From contig CAZHDB010000005.1 in NCBI GenBank assembly GCA_964531225.1, positions 27,490 to 91,489 of the forward strand: a DNA stretch of 64,000 bases, written 5' to 3'. The number at the start of each line of letters is the position of its first letter. The first letter of the stretch is position 1. Made by a program: the position numbers and the translations under genes. The DNA comes from CAZHDB01 sp964531225. Lineage in GTDB: Archaea; Thermoproteota; Thermoprotei_A; Sulfolobales; Desulfurococcaceae. Under the pieces are notes generated by a model. That model was not told the origin of the DNA and ran no database searches. It saw nothing but the letters and a program-made list of their open reading frames with translations. Shown here in pieces: positions 15,790 through 22,731 of this stretch.

Positions 15790-17439
15790 ATCACTATAAT
15801 CAAATAATATGCTCTTTCTCTTTTTAGATAGGTATTCATCAGGCGTGCCCTCAATGACTATTTCATAAAGCTTAGCCTCCTGATTACCTGATTTAGGCCT
15901 TAACAGTCTACCCAGTCTCTGTATAAATTGCCGTCTAGACCCAGTACCTGATACGAGTATACCTACATTAGCATCAGGAATATCTAGTCCTTCATCACCT
16001 ACAGTTGTTACAACAAGTATACCACTTGGTGCCTTCTTAAATTCCTCAAGTATTCTTTTCCTAGTCTTTGAATCAAGTTCGCCAGTTAATAGGTAAGCAT
16101 TTAATTCTTCACTAATTTTCTTAGCCTGTTCAATATACTGGGTAAATATAATGATCTTGTTACCAGACTTAAGCTCTTTACTAGCTATTTCAACCGCCTT
16201 TTTGATCTTATTCTTTGAATTAGCAACTAATAATCTAAGTCTACTATGTATGCGTAATGCATCAGCCGCCTTCTTATCACCCCTTCTAGCAGCTTCTAAA
16301 ACTTCTTTAAAACTACGATTACCTGTCAATACTCTGAAGGTCTTTCTAAGCTCACGATATTCCCTAATCTCATCCGGAGCTAATCTAACCTTTACAGTAT
16401 ACACTCTGTACCTAGCAAGATATCCTCTAGCAGATAACTCTGCAGCAGTAACATGATAGATGACTCCCCCCATTAAGGGGAACAACTCTATATGTTTACC
16501 ATCTTCCCTAACAACTGTTGCTGAAAGCCCCATTCTATATGGTGCTATCGAATGTATAGCTATAGTCTTAAACTTATCAGCTGGCAAATGATGGCATTCA
16601 TCGATTATTAAGAAGTCGTAATATCTACCAAGAAGCCCCATATTACGAAATGCTGATTGATAAGTAGTGATCGTTATAGGTGCTAGCCTCTTTATTTCTG
16701 CATAAAATAGTCCTACATAGGGCTTATCAATATCTGTAAACCTATAGATCATTTCTCTCCATTGAAACATTTGCTCCTTAGTGTACGTTACAATAAGGGT
16801 CCTCCTACTAATAACCGGTATAGCGGCTATAGCAATAACGGTCTTGCCAGAACCAGTTGGTAAGGCAATAATCCCTTTACCGCCATTATCTATCCATTTC
16901 CTAAGAGCCTCTTTCTGATAATCTCTAAGTTTGCCAGTAAATTTCAGTTTAAAGCTAAGCCTCTTCTCAATAGTTAAATTATCACTGTCGTCCAAAGAGA
17001 AATCATTATCTACAATATACTTCCTAAAGTCATATAATTTATCAGCACGCATAGTATACATTATACCATAATCATCCTTACCCACATACCTAGTGCCGAA
17101 AACTCGAAGATCCTCCTTTATAATCTTGTATATACTCCATGGTATGTGCGTTATGACTTCTCTATGGGAATCATCCCACTTTATCCTAATGAGTGTCTTA
17201 TCCCTATAACCCTCCTTGATCAATTCAAGATCTTCTTGTGGAATTTCTACGCCAGCTTCTTCAAGTAAATTAATTATATCCTCTACAGTATATCCATTAG
17301 CAATAGCCTTTTCAATATTGATCTTGAAAACTGATCCCTCTCCTCTATAATAACCTAGATAGTCGGCTATTTTCATAATTTCCTTGAATAAGTGTTCATC
17401 AAGCCATTTTTTAACAACAATTCTTACTTGTCTATTCAT
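15778..17439 (-). CDS. XPB/Rad25-family DNA helicase
   Basis: 553 aa SF2 helicase acting in nucleotide-excision repair and possibly transcription. An N-terminal damage-recognition-like domain (about 1-160) precedes the helicase: ALPTGSGKTVIA (Walker A), IDECHHLPA (motif II), and SATVVREDG holding the RED motif characteristic of XPB. The second RecA domain has IIFTQYIEQAKK and QRLGRLLRP (motif VI). ATG 17439 has GGGAG 7 nt upstream. In Sulfolobus XPB is paired with the nuclease Bax1; here the overlapping upstream gene is a different unknown protein. Confidence 0.92.
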   Translation of the reverse strand: MNRQVRIVVKKWLDEHLFKEIMKIADYLGYYRGEGSVFKINIEKAIANGYTVEDIINLLEEAGVEIPQEDLELIKEGYRDKTLIRIKWDDSHREVITHIPWSIYKIIKEDLRVFGTRYVGKDDYGIMYTMRADKLYDFRKYIVDNDFSLDDSDNLTIEKRLSFKLKFTGKLRDYQKEALRKWIDNGGKGIIALPTGSGKTVIAIAAIPVISRRTLIVTYTKEQMFQWREMIYRFTDIDKPYVGLFYAEIKRLAPITITTYQSAFRNMGLLGRYYDFLIIDECHHLPADKFKTIAIHSIAPYRMGLSATVVREDGKHIELFPLMGGVIYHVTAAELSARGYLARYRVYTVKVRLAPDEIREYRELRKTFRVLTGNRSFKEVLEAARRGDKKAADALRIHSRLRLLVANSKNKIKKAVEIASKELKSGNKIIIFTQYIEQAKKISEELNAYLLTGELDSKTRKRILEEFKKAPSGILVVTTVGDEGLDIPDANVGILVSGTGSRRQFIQRLGRLLRPKSGNQEAKLYEIVIEGTPDEYLSKKRKSILFDYSDLNT

Positions 17440-17782
17440 CAACTTCTCCCATAGGATTCTCAGTGTATATCTTATATGATACTTTACTGCAATCCCATCT
17501 ATATTTGCTAAGGTATTTTAAGATATGTTTTCCAACATAGAACTTTATAACACCCCTAATACTTTGAATAATGATGGTGTTTCTGAGAATATACTCGATA
17601 TCTCTATCAAGCTCCTTATCTTTATGGATAATTATTGCTGGATAAAAATCTACAAGGTCTAATTCTGCTGGATATTTATAGAATACAATATGATATATTA
17701 TGCATAAATTATTAAAACCCCATGAACGCCCCGCTATACATAATTCGATATAATTTGCATTGTTATACCATGCATCGTGCAA
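17432..17782 (-). CDS. unknown protein upstream of XPB, 5' end uncertain
   Basis: 116 aa if TTG 17782 is used. The reading frame, however, stays open and coding-like for another 32 codons (PSLDDVISRIIDTLKIL onward). It closes at a TGA at 17887-17885 without any ATG, GTG or TTG in the extension. GAGGTG at 17891-17886 is spaced 7 nt from an in-frame ATA at 17878. The gene therefore either starts at AUA or lost its start to the adjacent TnpB-derived insertion. The protein has strands VIFYKYPAELDLVDFYPAIII and a basic C-terminus. It overlaps XPB by 8 nt. Confidence 0.55.
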   Translation of the reverse strand: MHDAWYNNANYIELCIAGRSWGFNNLCIIYHIVFYKYPAELDLVDFYPAIIIHKDKELDRDIEYILRNTIIIQSIRGVIKFYVGKHILKYLSKYRWDCSKVSYKIYTENPMGEVDE

Positions 17783-17861
17783 TGCACTATAAATCCTGTC
17801 CTCTAATGTCTCAGTTTCATCACATAATATCTTTAATGTGTCAATAATTCTGGATATAACA

Positions 17862-18322
17862 TCATCCAGAGACGGTATTAGGGTTCACCTCTCTATATGA
17901 TTTTATATGAATGTATATGAACGTCATCGGCTCATCTTTTGTTAACTCGCTCTTCGGTCTGGTTTCATACGTCATTGAGCAGGTGCCCCACGACCCAGAG
18001 CGTGGGGCTATGGATTTGAGTGCTTTTAGGTAGATGTTTATTGCTCCTACCATGTCTCTATCTGCTATGAACTTGCATCTGGGACATACTCCTAACCTAT
18101 GGCTATAGACTAGCGTTTCTCCGTATCTAGGCTACCGTCGTAGGTAACAACTTTCTTTAGGTTAACATCTAGAGAAATAGTGTTTCTTGGCTTGTATATA
18201 AAACTTGCAACGGCATTACCTAAAACAATAGTGTAAGGAGGTCGCCGCGTGGGTTTTTCCTCATGTTTTTCATCAGTTTTTAAGACCCCGTTCATCCCCC
18301 ACATACTCGTATTTGATAACAA
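17862..18322 (-). pseudogene. decayed TnpB (IS200/IS605-type) remnant
   Basis: Two pieces in different frames. The 5' piece (to about 18110) ends with PRNTISLDVNLKKVVTYDG, resembling the RuvC-I segment of TnpB. The 3' piece (from about 18125) reads YGETLVYSHRLGVCPRCKF then IADRDMVGAINIYLKAL, the last half of the TnpB zinc finger and the RuvC-III region. Most of the protein between them is missing, so it cannot be active. A perfect 8-bp hairpin follows at 17985-18008 inside the 3' piece. I did not find transposon ends or a tnpA gene. Confidence 0.75.
17985..18008. repeat. perfect inverted repeat in the TnpB remnant
   Basis: GCCCCACG, an 8-nt loop, then CGTGGGGC. It lies near the 3' end of the tnpB remnant, where intact elements carry hairpins for end recognition or the guide-like RNA of TnpB. 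The role here is inferred only. Confidence 0.55.
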
Positions 18323-18362
18323 CCTTTAAAACTTATTTAAATAGTCCTATGTAGATGTATAG

Positions 18363-18419
18363 AGGTGATGAGGGCACTCGGGAATGAACATAGATGATTA
18401 TTTTCCTGCATCACTGACT
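18363..18419 (+). ncRNA. candidate C/D-box sRNA overlapping a CDS start
   Basis: C GTGATGA (18365-18371), guide 1 gggcactcggga, D' ATGA (18384-18387), spacer ACAT, C' AGATGAT (18392-18398), guide 2 tattttcctgcatca, D CTGA (18414-18417). TATA-like elements near 18329 and 18339 predict initiation between 18355 and 18365. The 3' half coincides with the first codons of the PRTase-regulator frame, so this one could be fortuitous; no rRNA target is recognised. Confidence 0.45.
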
Positions 18420-19190
18420 AAACCACATGCCTTAAATGTCAAGAGAATTAAATCTAATCTCGAGTCATGGTTTTCTATAGATAAATATATGGCTTTAAGG
18501 GCAAGATTATTGGCTATTGAGTTTCTTAGACTGCTTAAGAGAAGAGCCTCATATAAACACTTATCAGAAATTACGGGCGTTTCTCAATCCGTTTTATGCC
18601 GTTATGTACGTGGCTCTATAGTACCTAGTTTCTCCCAGTCAATAAATATTTTGGCATCATTGGCTTCAGCCATTAATATAGATAATATCATTAAGAGATT
18701 TCTTGAGAAGGAACAATCGATTGTAATTGATCTATCTAGACTACTTAAAGATCCATACTTGGTAAAAATAATAGCCTTTATACTTCTTGCTGAACTTGCC
18801 GGTAAGAAAATCGATAAAATCGTTGTTGGGAGTCCCACGGTTTTGCCTATAGCAACTATTATATCATTAGAACTTGGTAGCAACATCGTTCTTGTTAAGA
18901 GAAGAAAATATCCTAATGTAAGTTATTATGAAGAAGTCATTGTTAGGTCTATGAAGGATGTTGAAACATTATATGTTGATAGGGATATGATTAGTAGGAG
19001 AGATAATATCGTTATTATAACCGACTTAGTAATTACTGGTAGGACTTTAAGGGCATTACTAAATATTGCGGCTAGAGCCAGGGCAGTAGTTACTGATGTA
19101 ATTGCCATTGTTGCTATAGGTACTGAATGGAGGAAGCGGGTTGGAAAGAGTATTGTTTACTTAAGTCATATAGAGAAGCCTATGTTTTAG
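18384..19190 (+). CDS. HTH / phosphoribosyltransferase-domain regulator
   Basis: 268 aa from ATG 18384. An N-terminal helix-turn-helix (YKHLSEITGVSQSVLCRYVRG, about residues 55-77) is joined to a type I PRTase domain containing the PRPP loop VIITDLVITGRTLRALL near residue 215. This layout is seen in archaeal purine or sugar regulators of the GfcR/PurR-like type, where the PRTase acts as a ligand sensor. The start is uncertain: the ATG overlaps a possible sRNA and lacks a well-placed ribosome binding site, and an in-frame ATG at codon 36 is the alternative. Confidence 0.8.
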   Translation: MNIDDYFPASLTKPHALNVKRIKSNLESWFSIDKYMALRARLLAIEFLRLLKRRASYKHLSEITGVSQSVLCRYVRGSIVPSFSQSINILASLASAINIDNIIKRFLEKEQSIVIDLSRLLKDPYLVKIIAFILLAELAGKKIDKIVVGSPTVLPIATIISLELGSNIVLVKRRKYPNVSYYEEVIVRSMKDVETLYVDRDMISRRDNIVIITDLVITGRTLRALLNIAARARAVVTDVIAIVAIGTEWRKRVGKSIVYLSHIEKPMF

Positions 19191-19266
19191 TTGACTATTC
19201 ATACCACTATTTTATTAAGCTTAGATCATAAATAATATTTTAGTAGGGGAATGAGGTGTACACTAT

Positions 19267-19683
19267 ATGAGGATTAAGGAGATCGTTAAAGTTGATAGTA
19301 AAGGTAGAATAACTATTCCTCTTGTTATTAGGGAAGCACTGGATATACGGGAGGGAATGAATGTACTATTAATTGCTGATATTAGTAAAAAAGAAGTTAT
19401 TGTATCGCCTATATCTGAAGAAGCTCGGCTATTGGAAATAGAGTTTGAATTAGAAGACAGACCTGGCGCCTTAGCTGAAGTTGTAAGTGAACTTGCTAGA
19501 CAGGGTGTTGATATGATTATAACTAGGTGTACCGCTTTAAAACGCGGTGAAACAGCTGAATGCCTTGTAGTAGCAGATACATCTAAATCTACAATAACTG
19601 CTGAAAAAGAACTTGAGAGACTACTTAGCCGCCTTGAACCTATTAGAATGGTTAAAGTAAGATCTTTTCAAAAATCATTATAA
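19267..19683 (+). CDS. AbrB-ACT transcription regulator
   Basis: 138 aa. Residues 1-48 are a SpoVT/AbrB swapped-hairpin DNA-binding domain (VDSKGRITIPLVIREALDIREG). Residues 58-125 are an ACT domain (EFELEDRPGALAEVVSELARQGVDM), which usually senses an amino acid. The fusion is a compact one-component regulator. It lies downstream of the PRTase regulator with a 76-nt gap and its own TTTTAGTAGGGG leader, and I cannot tell what it controls. Confidence 0.85.
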   Translation: MRIKEIVKVDSKGRITIPLVIREALDIREGMNVLLIADISKKEVIVSPISEEARLLEIEFELEDRPGALAEVVSELARQGVDMIITRCTALKRGETAECLVVADTSKSTITAEKELERLLSRLEPIRMVKVRSFQKSL

Positions 19684-19840
19684 AATAAGGATCTTAAGAA
19701 TAACTGATGTTTATGAATAAATAAGGGAGTTATTATACTATTCTGAGTTTGCTTCAAAGATCATTGCTTCATCGCTTATAAAATGACGTCTTATTAAATA
19801 TTTTTAGGAATTGCTATATATCACTATCTAGGTGTAGTGT

Positions 19841-20617
19841 ATGGAATTAACCATACGTGTTGGATGTTGCGGGTTTCCTGTATCACGAAGGAAATACTAT
19901 AATACATTTTCATTAGTTGAGTTACAAAACACTTTCTATAATCTTCCTTCAATTCAATGGGTAGAAAGTCTGAGAAAAGAAATACCTAAAGGGTTTATTA
20001 TAACTATGAAGGCGTGGCAAGTAATAACGCATCCAAGTAAGAGTCCTACATGGAAAAAACTTAAGGAGAAACCAAGTGGCATATTGGAGAACTATGGATG
20101 GCTTAAGCCTACTAATGAAAATATCGTTGCATGGGAAAAAGTATTGGATATAGCTGTGAAACTAGATGCAAAAGTTATTGTTCTTCAAACTCCGGCTTCA
20201 ATGCCATATAGCGATGAATCCATTAATTGGACTAAGGAGTTTTTCAAACAAATAACATCAATTACTCCGAAAAATATAGTCATTGGATGGGAGCCCCGTG
20301 GACAATGGGTTAATGGAGAGGCACTGAGTGTACTTCGAAGTATACTTAAGGAGTATAATATAACCCATATAGTTGATCTTTTTAGGAGAAAACCTGTGTA
20401 CATACATGGGATTAATTATGTTAGATTACATGGTATAGGAAAGGGTGAGACGAACTATAAGTATAAATATACAGATGAGGATCTTGAGAAACTATATGAG
20501 ATGCTCTTGGAGATCGGTTATAGGGAGAACTTCATACTATTTAATAATGTCCATATGTTTAACGACGGACAAAGATTCAAGCAGGTACTAGTCGGCAAGG
20601 GAATAAATGTACTATAG
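19841..20617 (+). CDS. DUF72 TIM-barrel protein
   Basis: 258 aa. The start (IRVGCCGFPVSRRKYY) and the motifs TFYNLPSIQWVESLRKEIP, ITMKAWQVITHP and YVRLHGIGKGE followed by Tyr/Lys-rich sequence are those of the DUF72/YecE family. These proteins form a TIM barrel with a charged pocket; their role is unknown, though an Fe-S or nucleic-acid link has been suggested. It appears monocistronic. A GC-rich structured element begins at its stop codon. Confidence 0.85.
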   Translation: MELTIRVGCCGFPVSRRKYYNTFSLVELQNTFYNLPSIQWVESLRKEIPKGFIITMKAWQVITHPSKSPTWKKLKEKPSGILENYGWLKPTNENIVAWEKVLDIAVKLDAKVIVLQTPASMPYSDESINWTKEFFKQITSITPKNIVIGWEPRGQWVNGEALSVLRSILKEYNITHIVDLFRRKPVYIHGINYVRLHGIGKGETNYKYKYTDEDLEKLYEMLLEIGYRENFILFNNVHMFNDGQRFKQVLVGKGINVL

Positions 20618-20706
20618 AGGCCTTCATCCCTCAATATGGGCTACCCTCATCGGGGTGGGGCATCACTGTCCCCCGCCGCGGATACCATATGTCATCGGTA
20701 CGGCCA
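20617..20706. ncRNA. GC-rich self-complementary element, possible structured RNA
   Basis: About 90 nt, far richer in G and C than its surroundings. It folds into one long hairpin: GGCC (20618-20621) with GGCC (20701-20704), ATATGG with CCATAT, and an apical 7-bp stem GGTGGGG/CCCCGCC with a 10-nt loop. Internal loops carry repeated TCATC (GATGA on the minus strand). The minus-strand apical loop GACAGUGAUG resembles an L7Ae-binding K-loop. No ACA box or D box is evident, so family and strand are open. Confidence 0.5.
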
Positions 20707-20742
20707 ATTGATATTTTAGACAAGGGAACAGATTAATTTTGT

Positions 20743-20752
20743 TGTATATAAT
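20743..20752 (+). promoter_or_regulatory. TATA box of the zinc-finger gene
   Basis: TGTATATAAT centred near 20748, predicting transcription from about 20774 and a short leader carrying GGAGG (20777-20781). Confidence 0.5.
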
Positions 20753-20791
20753 TATTTTCTATGGAGAAAGTATATTGGAGGTTTAAAGATA

Positions 20792-21046
20792 TTGACTATT
20801 TATTGGGAAAGATGTAGCGTATGTGGTAAATACCATGTACTGAAGCAATGTATCCTTGATGAAGACCTAATGGTGTGTCCTTATTGCTGTTTAATATGTC
20901 CTAAAAGAAATATTTGTCATAATCCAACATGGCTTCCGACTTTAAAGATCGCTATTAAAGCCGAGGCTAGACCTAGGAAGCGTGAAGCTGAAAAGATAAT
21001 ATTGGATCTACTTAGTAGACTCGAGGAGAGTGAAAAGAAGAGCTAA
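20792..21046 (+). CDS. small Cys-rich (zinc-binding) protein, 84 aa
   Basis: TTG start with GGAGG about 10 nt upstream. There are eight Cys in the first 45 residues (CSVCGKYH, then CPYCCLICPKRNICH), enough for two zinc sites, followed by a basic helix (RPRKREAEKIILDLLSRL). No family is recognised. It overlaps the PCNA gene by 4 nt in convergent orientation. Confidence 0.65.
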   Translation: MTIYWERCSVCGKYHVLKQCILDEDLMVCPYCCLICPKRNICHNPTWLPTLKIAIKAEARPRKREAEKIILDLLSRLEESEKKS

Positions 21047-21798
21047 GCTGACCTAGGCGCTATCCAATATATTATAGAACCGCCTGTTGGTAATTCAAAT
21101 TCTACTCTCAATGGCTTATCTGTATCAAATTGAATTTCAACATTTTTGGATGCGGCTGCAGCTTTTAAAGTAGCTTCTAATAAACCAATACTATATCTTG
21201 CAAGAGCCTTTTCAACTGTAGCCGTTAATGTGATCAGTGGATTATCTTGTTCAAATATTCCTTCATATTCCTTTTGTTGTGCCATGGATTTTATAACGAG
21301 CTTCCCGTCTTTATACATGAATATGGCTTCTTCACCAACTATTTTCAGATCCCTTATAATGTTCTTATAATCATCAGATAACATGCGTGCAGATACGGCC
21401 AATTCTATAGAAGGTTCTGGAAGCCTCTCAGAAACTCTTTCCTTCAAACTCAACAGGAATACACGTTCAATACCTGTCTTTTTATCCTTAAACATAAACT
21501 TTAGCATTTTATTTTCGCTATCAAGTTCTAGTATAACAAGATCATTTCTAGTGCCTCTGCGAGCAATACGATTAAACTCGTCGGAACCAATAACAAAGAA
21601 AGTCTCTTCTTCACAAATGTACTCTTCAAAAGCTATTGACGGTATTTTTAATATCGTCATAGTGGTCTTATCAGGACTTAGTACACGTACCTCGAGAGCG
21701 TCAGGTTCTGCATAGAAAGGTATTTCATCAACTATCTTTGCTAATGTTTGGGCTACGTATTTAAACTTTGATGCTGATGGATAAATGGCCCTAAACAT
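21043..21798 (-). CDS. pcn: DNA sliding clamp PCNA
   Basis: 251 aa clamp that tethers polymerase, FEN1 and ligase to DNA. Two topologically similar domains are seen: ALEVRVLSPDKTTMTILKI in the first and a C-terminal GGSIIYWIAPRSA strand; the interdomain loop lies near residues 118-130. Crenarchaea usually carry three PCNA paralogues that form a heterotrimer; which subunit this is cannot be told from sequence alone. AAGGTG lies just upstream of the ATG. Confidence 0.94.
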   Translation of the reverse strand: MFRAIYPSASKFKYVAQTLAKIVDEIPFYAEPDALEVRVLSPDKTTMTILKIPSIAFEEYICEEETFFVIGSDEFNRIARRGTRNDLVILELDSENKMLKFMFKDKKTGIERVFLLSLKERVSERLPEPSIELAVSARMLSDDYKNIIRDLKIVGEEAIFMYKDGKLVIKSMAQQKEYEGIFEQDNPLITLTATVEKALARYSIGLLEATLKAAAASKNVEIQFDTDKPLRVEFELPTGGSIIYWIAPRSA

Positions 21799-21895
21799 AT
21801 ATCTTCACCTTAGCTGGATACCACGTCTATATCCTATATATCGTTGACGAATTATATTAACCTATAGTGTAATTCTTTTACATGGGTGTAATGCT

Positions 21896-22282
21896 TTGGC
21901 TTCGATAGAGATAGTAATTGATCTTGGTAAATACAAATATATAGATCTACCATTGGATAAAGCCATAGAATTTGTTGATAAGGCTATCGAAATATATGGT
22001 GAGACGTTAGATCTTAGTGAGACAAGTAGGTATGTAAAGAATTTTGATGAATTCTATGGATACATGAGGAGAAAATTTAAGGATTTTATAGCACCTCCTA
22101 AATCATCTAGGGAAGTAGTTCTTGGTAAAACCTTTATCCACAAGGTTAAATTGTATGTTCATGGTTCTAATGAGAAAAGAGTATTGCTAGTAGTTGATCG
22201 ACGAGTTCCTCTAGATATTCTAAAGAAAATACTTAATGATATTGGCTATGATAATGTAAAGGTTGAAAAGAGCCTATTTTGA
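21896..22282 (+). CDS. conserved hypothetical protein, 128 aa
   Basis: TTG start preceded by GGGTG. The first half is acidic (VIDLGKYKYIDLPLDKAIEFVDKAIEIYG split by a DKAIE repeat); the second half has strands around VVLGKTFIHKVKLYVHG and a RRVPLDILKKILNDIGYDNVKV helix-strand end. No family recognised. It converges on the Rpo13-like gene with 9 nt overlap. Confidence 0.6.
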   Translation: MASIEIVIDLGKYKYIDLPLDKAIEFVDKAIEIYGETLDLSETSRYVKNFDEFYGYMRRKFKDFIAPPKSSREVVLGKTFIHKVKLYVHGSNEKRVLLVVDRRVPLDILKKILNDIGYDNVKVEKSLF

Positions 22283-22615
22283 TTTTTTACTAGCCTTACT
22301 TTTCTTGCTTTTGCTACTCTTTTTAGCACTTTTTCTAGATTTTTTACCTTTTTTAGATGATTTCTTTGATTTGGTCTTCTTTTTAGCCTTTTTCTTTGCC
22401 TCAGCCAACTCCTTTTTTATTTTTATTCTCGCAGTCCTCCTTCTTGTCATAATCTTTGCTAGTTCATCAATGGGTATTGCTCCCTCAAGAAACCTATACC
22501 AGAGCTCGGTTTTTACAATAAACTCGTTGAAATCTATAAGGGAGATCTCTTTGGCTTTTTTCTCAGCTTCAATATATTCTTCTGGAATAATTGCTTCTTC
22601 ATATTCTTCGGCCAA
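22274..22615 (-). CDS. rpo13: probable RNA polymerase subunit Rpo13
   Basis: 113 aa with a TTG start and GGTGG upstream. An acidic N-terminus (residues 1-20) is followed by a short helical domain (SLIDFNEFIVKTELWYRFLE and GAIPIDELAKIM) and a lysine/serine-only tail from about residue 70. This matches the plan of Sulfolobus Rpo13, in which a TEIW...LLNG..TLEEA helix-turn-helix is followed by a basic DNA-contacting tail. The call rests on motif recall, not on a search. A histone-H1-like nucleoid protein is the alternative. Confidence 0.7.
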   Translation of the reverse strand: MAEEYEEAIIPEEYIEAEKKAKEISLIDFNEFIVKTELWYRFLEGAIPIDELAKIMTRRRTARIKIKKELAEAKKKAKKKTKSKKSSKKGKKSRKSAKKSSKSKKSKASKKSK

Positions 22616-22731
22616 CTATTAACCACCATTTAGAGCATATTCTCTATAGACGGTGTAGAACATGAGTCTCAAAACTTATATTTATTACTATACTTTAGAT
22701 ATTTAAGAATTACCGTACCATTTAGGACCAT

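Noticed and set aside
22263..22622. Plus-strand frame rich in Leu/Phe opposite the Rpo13-like gene
   Set aside because: It is the complement of lysine codons (TTT/CTT) and not a membrane protein.
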